A DNA stretch of 64,000 nucleotides from Pandoraea anapnoica (lineage in GTDB: Bacteria > Pseudomonadota > Gammaproteobacteria > Burkholderiales > Burkholderiaceae). Location: assembly GCF_902459765.1 (NCBI RefSeq), contig NZ_CABPSP010000004.1:124001-188000 (forward strand), written 5' to 3'. The notes under the pieces were generated by a model, which was not told where the DNA came from, searched no databases, and worked only from the letters and a program-made list of their open reading frames with translations. Made by a program: the position numbers and the translations under genes. Every line of letters starts with the position of its first letter. The stretch's first letter is position 1. Positions 49,748-57,976 of the stretch are shown one piece after another.

Positions 49748-51343
49748 ATGAATACGATGACATCCCCCGCATCGCGCGCGATCGTGACGCGCCATCAGTT
49801 TGTGTTGATCTTCGCGTCGTCGTTCGGCGCATTGCTGGAGTGGTACGACTTTTATGTCTACGCGGCGCTGGCCGGGGTCTTTGGTGCGCTGTTCTTCCCG
49901 AGTGGAAACGAAACAACGGCCTTCCTCGCCAGCCTCGCCACCTTTGGCGCGGGATTTCTCGTCAGGCCGCTCGGCGCGCTGTTCTTCGGCCGACTCGGCG
50001 ACCGGATCGGGCGGAAGTACACTTTCATGGCCACCATCGTGTTGATGGGGGTGGCGACGATTGGCGTTGGCCTATTGCCGTCCTATGGGCAGATCGGCAT
50101 GCTTGCGCCGATACTGCTCGTCAGTCTGCGGTTGTTGCAGGGCTTCGCGCTGGGGGGCGAGACAGGGGGCGCGGCGACCTATCTCGCCGAGCATTCGCCG
50201 CCGTCCAAACGAGGCTTCTACACAAGTTCGCTTCAAACGACGGCAACCCTTGGACTGCTTACGTCGATCGCCGTAGTGGGCTTATCGCGAGCGCTCGTGG
50301 ACGAGGTCGCCTTTCAGTCGTGGGGATGGCGGATCCCTTTCCTGGTGTCGACCGTGCTGTTGATCGTGTCGGTCTATCTGCGCACCCGGTTGGCGGAGTC
50401 GCCCACGTTTGAGCAAATGAAGCACGCAGGCAACCTGTCGAGATCGCCGGTCAGCGAGAGTTTCGGCCATTGGGGAAACCTGAAGTACGTGCTGATCATG
50501 CTGTTCAGCACGGCGTCGGGAGTCGGCGTGATTTTCGGCACGGGGCACTTTTATGCCATGTACTTTTTGCAGAACACGCTGAAGGTCGCCCCGAACGCCG
50601 TCAACCTGTATCTGGCAATCGCGCTCGTCTGCGTCTTCCCGTTCTACGTTCTGTTCGGTTGGTTATCGGATCGCATCGGGCGCAAATGGATCATGATGAG
50701 CGCGTGCCTCTTATTGGCGTTGACCACGCAACCGATCTTCCGCGCCTTGACCCACTACGCGAATCCGCAACTCGAAGCGTTCCAGAAGAAAACTGCCGTC
50801 ACGATCTACGCCAACGATTGTCAGTTCTCGCTGTTTTCCTCTCCACGCACGGAGTGCGATCGCGTGCGGGAGTTCCTATCGGCGTCGGGCGTGTCGTACG
50901 TGCAGGCGCGCCAGAAAGCCGGTGAACCGGTGAGAACCATAATCGGCAGCATAGAAGTGCAGGGGAGTGAGCGACACGCGCTGGAAAGCGCGCTGACGGC
51001 GATGGGATGGACGAAGCGCGCCGATCCGGCAACGGTCAACGCCCCGATGGTCGTGTTGTTGATGTGGGTGCTCCTGCTCTTCCTGGCGATGGTGTATGGA
51101 CCGATGGCGGCGTTTATGGTCGAGCTGTTCCCGGCGCGCATTCGCTACACGTCGTTGTCGCTCCCGTTCCATCTCGGGTCGGGCTGGTTCGGTGGAATGT
51201 TGCCCTTCGTGGTGTCCGCGATGTCGGTAGCGGCGGGGAATGTCTATTTCGGGCTGTGGTATCCGATCGCCATTGCAGCGCTATCGTTCGTGGTCGGTGT
51301 GCTCTTTGTTCCCGAGACGTTCCGACGCGACATTACGGTGTGA
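49748..51343 (+). CDS. MFS transporter (MHS family)
   Basis: A carrier of about 531 residues with 12 expected membrane segments and the MHS motifs GALLEWYDFYVYAAL and GRLGDRIGRKYTF. A large soluble insertion (about residues 340-425, with ECDRVREFL) lies between segments 9 and 10, as in larger MHS members. GGGG precedes ATG 49748. It probably imports the pyridine carboxylate or a related acid with protons. Confidence 0.88.
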   Translation: MNTMTSPASRAIVTRHQFVLIFASSFGALLEWYDFYVYAALAGVFGALFFPSGNETTAFLASLATFGAGFLVRPLGALFFGRLGDRIGRKYTFMATIVLMGVATIGVGLLPSYGQIGMLAPILLVSLRLLQGFALGGETGGAATYLAEHSPPSKRGFYTSSLQTTATLGLLTSIAVVGLSRALVDEVAFQSWGWRIPFLVSTVLLIVSVYLRTRLAESPTFEQMKHAGNLSRSPVSESFGHWGNLKYVLIMLFSTASGVGVIFGTGHFYAMYFLQNTLKVAPNAVNLYLAIALVCVFPFYVLFGWLSDRIGRKWIMMSACLLLALTTQPIFRALTHYANPQLEAFQKKTAVTIYANDCQFSLFSSPRTECDRVREFLSASGVSYVQARQKAGEPVRTIIGSIEVQGSERHALESALTAMGWTKRADPATVNAPMVVLLMWVLLLFLAMVYGPMAAFMVELFPARIRYTSLSLPFHLGSGWFGGMLPFVVSAMSVAAGNVYFGLWYPIAIAALSFVVGVLFVPETFRRDITV

Positions 51344-51378
51344 CCTGACGAATAGCACAATCGATACGGTGTGCAGGG

Positions 51379-51400
51379 GAGCCGTGCGAGATCGCGGCTC
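51379..51400. terminator. Possible hairpin between convergent genes
   Basis: GAGCCG and CGGCTC flank a 10-nt loop in the gap between the MFS gene and the convergent MarR gene. A weak candidate for a shared terminator; no T tract. Confidence 0.3.
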
Positions 51401-51416
51401 GCCCGCTACCGTGGTG

Positions 51417-51920
51417 TCAGTCGAAGTGATTGAGCGAGGTGCGACCGTACTGGTTATTGCCTTCCACCAATTGCATCATTAACCGGATGAATGTGGCCTG
51501 ATCCTTTTCCTCCAGTGGCGCGAGAAACTGGACTTGAGCCTCGCGCATGCTCGCGTACATGTCCCGCATGATCGCGCGGCCCCGTGCCGTGATGTTGGCA
51601 ATCTTGACACGCCCGTCGCTTGCGCTCGGTGTCCGCTTGACCAAACCTCGCTCCTCGAGGCGGCGCAGCACATCGGCCATCGTTGTGCGATCGACACCGA
51701 CCTCCGCGCACAACGACGTCTGATCGAGATTGGGATGCTCGCTGAGCGTGGTAAGCAACCCGTATTGAACGGGCGTAATGGAAAAGTCCTTGCAGCTTTC
51801 GAAGAAGAGGGCGATGTGAATCTGGTTGAGTCGGCGGATCAGGAATCCTGGACGTTGCCAGAGATGTCCCGTTTCGATAACGCCCTCAGTACTCGTGGTT
51901 TCTTTGGCGGCCGTGCTCAT
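51417..51920 (-). CDS. picR: MarR family repressor of the picolinate-type cluster
   Basis: A 167-residue winged-helix protein: TPVQYGLLTTLSEHPNLDQTSLCAEVGVDRTTMADVLRRLEERGLVKR with the wing SASDGRVKIANIT. It is the only local regulator among the catabolic genes, and four palindromes of the type [A/G]TCAG-N4-CTGA[T/C] lie at cluster promoters, including one 160 bp upstream of this gene. NicR and PicR of known clusters are MarR proteins that release DNA on binding a pathway intermediate. Confidence 0.85.
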   Translation of the reverse strand: MSTAAKETTSTEGVIETGHLWQRPGFLIRRLNQIHIALFFESCKDFSITPVQYGLLTTLSEHPNLDQTSLCAEVGVDRTTMADVLRRLEERGLVKRTPSASDGRVKIANITARGRAIMRDMYASMREAQVQFLAPLEEKDQATFIRLMMQLVEGNNQYGRTSLNHFD

Positions 51921-52080
51921 TGTGAAGTCGTGAATTAGCGGATTGATAGAGTCTAACCATCTTGCCGAACGGTGTCACATATGGCACGAAATCTGCATGA
52001 GGCAGCGCGAGCTAGGGACTTTTACTGATCCGGACAAGACACCTATTGCGTTCCTGATTTTGTCACGATAAAAAGCATTC

Positions 52081-52096
52081 TGTCAGCATACTGACA
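52081..52096. promoter_or_regulatory. MarR-type operator (TGTCAGCATACTGACA)
   Basis: A 16-bp palindrome with the GTCAG-N4-CTGAC variant core. It shares its centre (CATA) with the site at 37341. Position suggests control of the marR gene itself. Confidence 0.68.
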
Positions 52097-52173
52097 AATA
52101 TTTCAATAACCTTTTTTGGTGGCGCAGCAGGTACGACTGTCGCCATATGCAAAACCAGAATGACCCCCATTCT

Positions 52174-52187
52174 ATCAGTGCACTGAT
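52174..52187 (+). promoter_or_regulatory. MarR-type operator (ATCAGTGCACTGAT)
   Basis: A fully symmetric 14-bp palindrome 63 nt before the MFS start codon. A -10-like CATTCT (52168-52173) abuts it, so the predicted transcription start lies within the site. Confidence 0.72.
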
Positions 52188-52250
52188 GAGATGAGGAGGT
52201 CACGCGGAACTTTCAAAAACCGGTAAACCCGCAGAGTTTGGAGCAAACGA

Positions 52251-53573
52251 ATGACCTCTACCCCAGTGCCGATCGAGGCTGTATCGAATGAACGTTCAAT
52301 GTCGATGGGCGATATCAAGACGCTGATGCTAGCGTCGCTTGGTGGCGCTCTGGAGTACTACGACTTCATTGTTGCCGTCTTCTTCACGAAGTTACTTGCG
52401 ACCGTATTCTTCCCACCCCAGACACCTGAGTGGCTTGCACAACTGGAGGTGTTTTGCATTTTCGCAGCGGGTTATCTCGTCCGTCCGATCGGGGGTATCT
52501 TCTTCGCGCACTTCGGCGACCGGATCGGCCGAAAGAAGATGTTTGCGCTCAGTCTGTTTCTGATGGCCGCCCCGACGCTGTTGATCGGTTTGCTGCCAAG
52601 CTACGCGATGATCGGATTGGTGGCGCCGCTGCTATTCCTGCTGTGTCGAGTGCTTCAGGGCCTGTCGGTTGGCGGCGAAGTGCCAGGCGCATGGATTTTC
52701 TGTGCCGAGCACGTGCGCCGGGATCGCGTGGGCCTCGCCTGCGGGCTGCTGATGTCGGGGCTTTGCACGGGCATTTTGCTGGGGGCACTGAGCGCCAAGT
52801 TTCTCATCGGCAACATGGACCCGGAAAGCTTGAAGACGTGGGGTTGGCGTCTTCCGTTCATCGCCGGCGGTGTTTTCGGTCTGATTTCGGTCTATCTGCG
52901 TCGTTACCTTCAGGAAACGCCCGTGTTCGAAGCGTTGCGCGCCAAACGCCAGGCAGACTCTCGTCTGCCCCTGTCCATCGTGTTGAAGCAGCACCGCAAG
53001 GCGCTGGTATTCGGGCTGCTTGCGACGTGGGTGTTTTCGGGCATCTTCGTTGTCTATTTTCTGTACACGCCGACGTACCTGCAAACGCAGTTCCATTTGG
53101 CGCCGAAGGAGGTTTTCGCGAACAATTCGTGGTCGATCTTCGGCCTGATTCTCGGTAGCACGTTCGCGGGATGGGCGGCTGACAGGATTGGCGGGGGACG
53201 CGCTTATGCGCTGGGCAGTCTTGCAATGCTCGTGGTGACGGCTGCGTTCTATATGTCGCTGGGCTCGACGAGCCAGCTCGTCTGGCCGCTATATATCGCC
53301 GGCGGATTCCTGATCGGCACGATCACGCTTGGCCCGTACATCATCGTGAAGAGTTTCCCGGCTGAAGTTCGCTTTACGGGATTTGCGCTGTCGTACAACA
53401 CCGCGTATGCCGTATTCGGCGGCACGGCACCGGCGATTGCCGCGTTTCTCGTCGGCAAACAGGGACTGACCATGGCACCGGCCTGGTATATCGGTGCGCT
53501 TTGCGTGCTCGGTTTGCTGATCGGGCTCGTCTGGCGTGCCCCTGATCACGAACAGTTCGGCGTGCAGCATTGA
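52251..53573 (+). CDS. MFS transporter (MHS family), likely substrate uptake
   Basis: A 440-residue carrier with 12 hydrophobic segments and MHS motifs ASLGGALEYYDFIVAVFF and AHFGDRIGRKKMF. GGAG precedes ATG 52251. It has its own MarR operator and is followed 22 nt later by xdhC. Of the two MFS genes it is the better candidate for pyridine-carboxylate import because it heads a separately repressed unit. Confidence 0.88.
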   Translation: MTSTPVPIEAVSNERSMSMGDIKTLMLASLGGALEYYDFIVAVFFTKLLATVFFPPQTPEWLAQLEVFCIFAAGYLVRPIGGIFFAHFGDRIGRKKMFALSLFLMAAPTLLIGLLPSYAMIGLVAPLLFLLCRVLQGLSVGGEVPGAWIFCAEHVRRDRVGLACGLLMSGLCTGILLGALSAKFLIGNMDPESLKTWGWRLPFIAGGVFGLISVYLRRYLQETPVFEALRAKRQADSRLPLSIVLKQHRKALVFGLLATWVFSGIFVVYFLYTPTYLQTQFHLAPKEVFANNSWSIFGLILGSTFAGWAADRIGGGRAYALGSLAMLVVTAAFYMSLGSTSQLVWPLYIAGGFLIGTITLGPYIIVKSFPAEVRFTGFALSYNTAYAVFGGTAPAIAAFLVGKQGLTMAPAWYIGALCVLGLLIGLVWRAPDHEQFGVQH

Positions 53574-53595
53574 ACGTCAGGGTGCGGAGACGACC

Positions 53596-54579
53596 GTGAA
53601 TAGTGAAGATATTGAAGTGCTGACGCAATGCGCGGATTGGATCGACGGCGGTCGACGTGCCTTGCTCGTCACGGTCATCAAGACATGGGGGTCGTCGCCG
53701 CGCCCTGAGGGTGCCATGTTGTGCATTCGTGACGATGGACGCGTGGTCGGCTCGGTCTCCGGGGGCTGCATCGAAGACGACCTCATTGATCGCGTTGTAC
53801 GCAACGGCATCCACCTGAAATTGCCTGAGATCGTCGAGTATGGAATCAGCGCGGACGAGGCTCATCGGTTTGGGCTGCCCTGCGGAGGGACGATACAGCT
53901 CGCCCTCGAACCGGTATCGAAGCGCAGCAGAATTCGGGAGGTGCTTTGCGCCGTGCTGCAACAAAAGCTCGTCGCACGAACGCTGGATATGTCCACCGGC
54001 GCCGCGCAGATCTGCGCGGCGCCGGTGACACATGGTGTTCATTTCGACGGCTCCACACTTACGACCGTGCATGGTCCCCGTTATCGCATGCTGGTCATTG
54101 GGGCAGGGCAGCTCTCTCGATTCTTTTGCCAGATCGCTACCGGCCTCGATTACCAGGTGATCGTGTGTGATCCACGGGAGCAGTATGCCGACAATTGGCA
54201 GGTTGAGGGCGTGACGCTCACGCGCGAAATGCCGGACGACGTAGTGTCATCGATGCGCCTGGATAGCCGGGCGGCCGTGATCGCTTTGACACATGATCCG
54301 AAGCTGGACGATCTAGCACTGATGGAAGCGCTACGCACACCGGCGTTCTATGTCGGCGCGCTCGGATCGCGAAGAAACAACGCTGCGCGGCGGCAGCGAT
54401 TGTTACAGTTCGACCTGACGGCCCATGAAGTCGCACGTCTACGCGGTCCGGCAGGCGTGTACATCGGAAGCAAATCGCCCGCGGAAATTGCAGTCTCAAT
54501 ACTTGCGGAAATCACAGCAGCAAAGCACGGTGTTCGTTTGGCCGCTGCGATGTCTGTGGAAGATGCCATCAGCAAATAG
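53596..54579 (+). CDS. xdhC: XdhC family molybdenum cofactor insertion protein
   Basis: A 327-residue protein with an XdhC/CoxI N-terminal domain (VIKTWGSSPRPEGAML, GSVSGGCIEDD, FGLPCGGTIQL) and a C-terminal Rossmann domain (LVIGAGQLSRFF, YVGALGSRRNNAAR). XdhC binds the mature molybdenum cofactor, supports its sulfuration and delivers it to xanthine oxidase-family enzymes, here the one at 40786-45241. The start is GTG 53596 with GGAG at 6 nt. It contains a perfect 34-bp palindrome at 53994-54027. Confidence 0.9.
   Translation: MNSEDIEVLTQCADWIDGGRRALLVTVIKTWGSSPRPEGAMLCIRDDGRVVGSVSGGCIEDDLIDRVVRNGIHLKLPEIVEYGISADEAHRFGLPCGGTIQLALEPVSKRSRIREVLCAVLQQKLVARTLDMSTGAAQICAAPVTHGVHFDGSTLTTVHGPRYRMLVIGAGQLSRFFCQIATGLDYQVIVCDPREQYADNWQVEGVTLTREMPDDVVSSMRLDSRAAVIALTHDPKLDDLALMEALRTPAFYVGALGSRRNNAARRQRLLQFDLTAHEVARLRGPAGVYIGSKSPAEIAVSILAEITAAKHGVRLAAAMSVEDAISK
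53994..54027. repeat. Perfect 34-bp palindrome inside xdhC
   Basis: Arms of 17 bp (CACCGGCGCCGCGCAGA and its exact complement) meet without a spacer. A further 3 bp on each side pair if one base is bulged. It encodes the segment T-G-A-A-Q-I-C-A-A-P-V between the two domains. Confidence 0.9.
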
Positions 54580-54608
54580 CATCGACATCCTAATTTCTGT
54601 CCTCATTA

Positions 54609-55304
54609 CTACGTCGCCACTGCACGCCCAATCGAGAGAATTGGCCCCGTTGGCCGATCAATCGGTGAGCCCTGCGGCGGTTCAAGCGTAATCTCGAACA
54701 GTTGATTGGGTTGGAGCGGTGGCAGATTGTCGAGATCCACCTCGACAGGCTCGCCCACTCGCAGCAGTCCCAATGAGACTGGGCCGGACCATCCCTCTGC
54801 CTTGGTCCACAGCTGCAATGCCTTGTCCGACTGCCTTGGCTCGGTCTTTAGCGGAATCAAACGGAGTTTCCGATCGGCGCTGACCTGAACCAGCCAGCCC
54901 GGACTTTTATCCACCGGAGACACAAGCACGACGACGAAACGCGGAGGTAACGCTGGAGTGCTGACTTTTACCTGCAAAGTAACGGCAAGGAGGACCGCTG
55001 CACACGTCAAAGCGCCACAAGTCAGTCGCCAAAAGCGGATATCGCCCCACCAGCGGCGCCATACCGACTGTCGAGCGACTGAGATGCTCCCACTGACGCG
55101 TCGCCAGAGTTGGCCCGATGGGGCGAGCGGGGCGACCGTGTCGGCCAACGGTTGGAGGCGGGACTCCCACCGAGCGACCTGTGCGGCCAATAAGAGTTCA
55201 TGCGGCAGCCGCGATTCCACGTCTTGCCTGCGCTCCCAAGAGAGGGTGCCGAGAACATATTCTCCCGCGAGTTCGACGAGCGCGTCAGCTTCTTCCGGCG
55301 TCAT
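54609..55304 (-). CDS. RskA-like anti-sigma factor
   Basis: A 231-residue membrane protein. The N-terminal region (LVELAGEYVLGTLSWERRQDVESRL) is the sigma-binding part, a single transmembrane helix (LTCGALTCAAVLLAVTLQV) lies near residues 93-115, and the periplasmic RskA domain follows (SPGWLVQVSADRKLRLIPL). It holds the ECF sigma factor inactive until proteolysed. ATG 55304 overlaps the sigma stop codon (ATGA). Confidence 0.9.
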   Translation of the reverse strand: MTPEEADALVELAGEYVLGTLSWERRQDVESRLPHELLLAAQVARWESRLQPLADTVAPLAPSGQLWRRVSGSISVARQSVWRRWWGDIRFWRLTCGALTCAAVLLAVTLQVKVSTPALPPRFVVVLVSPVDKSPGWLVQVSADRKLRLIPLKTEPRQSDKALQLWTKAEGWSGPVSLGLLRVGEPVEVDLDNLPPLQPNQLFEITLEPPQGSPIDRPTGPILSIGRAVAT

Positions 55305-55903
55305 TCCATGCACTCACGAAGGGACTGTAAGCCGCGACGCACCCACGCCTTCACAGTCCCGAGCGGGGATCGCAGGCGCTGAGCGATTTCACTGTGTGAG
55401 CAGCCGTCCAGATAGGCATAAAGAATACTTGCACGACCGGGGGCGTCGAGTCGCTCCAGGCACTGGGCCAAACGGCCGCGCATCATGGGATCGGCATCCA
55501 AAGAGAAGGAATCGGTCGCGGCCGTTGTTGTGCCATTCATGTGGGCATCGAACGAGTCCTCTTCCATATCGACTTCCTTGTTCCGGCGTCGAACAGTATT
55601 GAGGGCCTGGTGCCGGACAATGCTGAAGATCCACCCGCGGCCGGAGCCGCGCGCGGCATCGAAGGTCGCGGCACGCGTCCAGACACTCACGAATGCGTCG
55701 TGCAGCACGTCTTCAGCCAGTTGCCGGTCGCGCACGATACGATGCGCGACGCCCAGCAGATAGGCGGCGTCTCGCTCATAGAGCTGCCGCAGTGCCTCGG
55801 CGTCCTGCCGATGGCATGCGGCAATCAACGATTCGTAGTCAAACTCGTCCGTCTGTTCGTGCACAGGCACCTCGTGGAAGCGCTCGGCGGCATGTCCGGG
55901 CAT
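55301..55903 (-). CDS. ECF sigma factor (SigK type)
   Basis: A 200-residue ECF sigma factor. Region 2 includes LYERDAAYLLGVAHRIVRDRQLAEDVLHDAFVSVW; region 4 includes DGCSHSEIAQRLRSPLGTVKAWVRRGL. It recruits RNA polymerase to stress promoters once released from the anti-sigma factor encoded downstream. The N-terminal start (55903) is uncertain since no strong ribosome site is present. Likely targets are the neighbouring DUF3455 gene and lipid genes. Confidence 0.9.
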   Translation of the reverse strand: MPGHAAERFHEVPVHEQTDEFDYESLIAACHRQDAEALRQLYERDAAYLLGVAHRIVRDRQLAEDVLHDAFVSVWTRAATFDAARGSGRGWIFSIVRHQALNTVRRRNKEVDMEEDSFDAHMNGTTTAATDSFSLDADPMMRGRLAQCLERLDAPGRASILYAYLDGCSHSEIAQRLRSPLGTVKAWVRRGLQSLRECME

Positions 55904-55956
55904 GCCGCCGAAGATCGACTACGCTTTCCGGAAAATGCCTATGGCCTCCGATTCTG

Positions 55957-56496
55957 TCAAGAGGCCTTCCAGAAAATGTAGTCGGCCTGATACTTCACGG
56001 TTTGTTTCGCGCCTTTGGTTGCCATATTGCATTGCGACATCGGTGCCGTACCGCCTTGGGTTGTCAGGCGTTGAATATAGGTTACGCCTTGCATTGCGCC
56101 TGAACCAGTTGCCGGATTTGCCTTGACCAACTGCAGAGGAATGTTCCCCGTGCCTGCAGGAGATACGGCGACCTGTGTCGCCGTGACCTTGGAGCCGTCG
56201 CTGGATTCCCACGTCGCGGGTGGGCCGTAGTACTTCCCAACGACGTTACCGGAGCGGTCGCTCAGAATGGCGTCCGGCCCCACGAAGCTCCATTCAAACT
56301 GGCCCATTGCATCCTTTTTCTCCCGACACTCATAAAGAATTTCGCCTTTGCCCACTGTCTGCAAGGCAATGCTATGGCCATCGGGAACCTTCACGGCATC
56401 TGCGACCGGCAAAGATGAGCCGGGCGTCGACATGCTTCCAGCACACGCGCTGAGAACGGTTGTGGCAACCAGGCTGACAAGGACGATGCGATTCAT
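55957..56496 (-). CDS. DUF3455 family lipoprotein
   Basis: A 179-residue secreted protein. A signal sequence with lipobox LSAC places the lipidated cysteine at residue 18. The DUF3455 domain has VPDGHSIALQTVGKGEILYEC, FEWSFVGPDAIL and the C-terminal QADYIFWKA. GAGGAG stands before ATG 56496. It lies directly upstream of the sigma gene on the same strand. Function unknown. Confidence 0.88.
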   Translation of the reverse strand: MNRIVLVSLVATTVLSACAGSMSTPGSSLPVADAVKVPDGHSIALQTVGKGEILYECREKKDAMGQFEWSFVGPDAILSDRSGNVVGKYYGPPATWESSDGSKVTATQVAVSPAGTGNIPLQLVKANPATGSGAMQGVTYIQRLTTQGGTAPMSQCNMATKGAKQTVKYQADYIFWKAS

Positions 56497-56507
56497 GGCA
56501 AAACTCC

Positions 56508-56750
56508 TCAAGAGGATTGATTAGGCTGATGTCTCGAATTCGGGAGCATCACTCTCTCTACACACGAGGAACTGATTTGGATGCAATGAAGCCGATCTTT
56601 TGGTTGATCACGCGTCGAGGACATGGCCAGTTGCGAGAATAGGGCCCGCGGGACTTCCCGTGGGGCACGCCCCCGCCGTTCGGACGCATCGAGTACGCCG
56701 AGTGCATATTCGGCACAGCGCAGCTTGTTGTCGTTGATCGGGGGATTCAT
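56508..56750 (-). pseudogene. Anti-sigma factor N-terminal remnant
   Basis: The first 25 residues, MNPPINDNKLRCAEYALGVL then DASERR, match the start of RskA/anti-sigma-K proteins. The rest of the frame is unrelated, without the helix or periplasmic domain. It looks like a truncated copy of an anti-sigma gene next to the intact system at 54609. Confidence 0.55.
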
Positions 56751-56835
56751 TGTTCAATGGGTGAACCCGGCTGGTACGGAGTCCAAGGCGCTTGCGGTCC
56801 CGGACACCGGCGAAGTTCTCGCTCGATAAGCGCGT

Positions 56836-57438
56836 TCAACGACAATTTGCTTCGGATGAACCGGGTGGTCCGGAGGAATCGGTACGCGACGCCCCAAGGG
56901 TGTGTCCCATCCATATGAGGCCGGGCAGAATGACGGCCCATCCGCACGCGAGCACCGCGTAGGCCTGCGTCACCTTCACGAATTGAACTGCTCCCAGCAT
57001 GGCCCCCGCCTTGAACGACAGGGTGCCGCCAACGGCGCCGAGCAGCAACGAGAGCAGAGGGAAGGGGCGCAGCCACCCGAATAATGTGTTGACCTGCAGA
57101 GCGAAAAGCATCCACAGTCCGGCCATCCAGTACGGGGCGCCCCAGGGCCGAATTAAGCCGTTCGGATACGTGAGAACGCCTGTTGCCAGCACGAGAGATT
57201 CCCACATCCACCCGAGCACAGTCACGATCAGCACGAACCGCGCCTCGCGTGCACGCTGCGGTGTGAAGCGCAAGTGAACCGCCGCGAGGAACGCCACGGC
57301 GCAACATCCCACCCAGCCTTTGCCCCGCGCCGCGCTCAACACGCAGATCAGCCACCCCAATTGCCCGAGCATTAGATAGAGCCACTTCGCGCGTAACATC
57401 GCCGCCCGCGCGGTGGACAAATGTGCCGATGCCCTCAT
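56836..57438 (-). CDS. DUF2878 family membrane protein
   Basis: A 200-residue inner-membrane protein with about six hydrophobic segments and the DUF2878 pattern W-G-A-P-Y-W-M-A-G-L-W-M-L-F-A. It begins directly after the stop of the chalcone-isomerase-fold gene, so it is the last gene of the lipid operon. Function unknown, though it is regularly found with cyclopropane-synthase-like genes. Confidence 0.85.
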   Translation of the reverse strand: MRASAHLSTARAAMLRAKWLYLMLGQLGWLICVLSAARGKGWVGCCAVAFLAAVHLRFTPQRAREARFVLIVTVLGWMWESLVLATGVLTYPNGLIRPWGAPYWMAGLWMLFALQVNTLFGWLRPFPLLSLLLGAVGGTLSFKAGAMLGAVQFVKVTQAYAVLACGWAVILPGLIWMGHTLGASRTDSSGPPGSSEANCR

Positions 57439-57975
57439 TCATGAGCCTCCGCCGAGCAACCGTTCGCGAAGTGACGGGGCGCGGGTGCGAGGGTCGAGCC
57501 AGATTCCGAAAAATGCGCGAGCGAAGGCCTCGTCATCGATTTGGCTCGTGGCTACCCCATTGGCATAAAAGCGTGCGCCTTGCCCGGGCAGGTACACGCC
57601 ACACAACTCGTCGCCTCGCGACACATCGCCGAATGCCTGCTTCATCTCCTTGCGCCACGCGTTCACGGTGGCGCTCGGCAGCGGTTGTGTCGCCAGCCGC
57701 TCGATCTCCGAGATGCCTGTCGAGATGATGTTCTCGGCGCTTACGCTGCGCTCATAGTAGAGCACCAGCGCGAATGGCGCATCGGGGGAGAACCGAGGTC
57801 TTGCCGACCAGAGTTCCGCCTTGTAGAGGCAGAAGCCCAGGACGCAAAATTCGCCGCTGCCCACGCGCGTGGTCGCAGCGATATCGCTGCGACAGCCGGT
57901 CGCCGTAGCCGTTGGGGCATAGGCGCCAGCGAGCAGGAGCGCGGACAGGCCGACACACAGCGCGCGCCGGAACAT
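57439..57975 (-). CDS. Secreted chalcone isomerase-fold protein
   Basis: A 178-residue protein with a signal peptide (residues 1-25). The mature part fits the bacterial chalcone isomerase-like family: GEFCVLGFCLYKAELWS, YYERSVSAENIISTGISEIERL and FFGIWLDPRT. Members bind fatty acids rather than act on flavonoids. It starts 1-2 nt after the methyltransferase stop in a tight operon, which fits a lipid-related periplasmic role. Confidence 0.85.
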   Translation of the reverse strand: MFRRALCVGLSALLLAGAYAPTATATGCRSDIAATTRVGSGEFCVLGFCLYKAELWSARPRFSPDAPFALVLYYERSVSAENIISTGISEIERLATQPLPSATVNAWRKEMKQAFGDVSRGDELCGVYLPGQGARFYANGVATSQIDDEAFARAFFGIWLDPRTRAPSLRERLLGGGS

Positions 57976-57976
57976 G

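Larger units (their letters stand above)
51921..52250. other. 330-bp divergent regulatory region, marR/MFS
   Basis: No gene is seen. It is AT-rich for this genome and contains two MarR-type palindromes (52081-52096 and 52174-52187). The first overlaps a minus-strand TTGTCA that could be the marR -35, consistent with autoregulation. The second lies where the MFS transcript should begin. Confidence 0.6.

Noticed and set aside
37375-54579. Assignment as a nicotinate (nic) cluster
   Set aside because: No NicC-type 6-hydroxynicotinate monooxygenase or NicAB-type cytochrome-containing subunit is present; decarboxylase plus Rieske oxygenase fit picolinate better.
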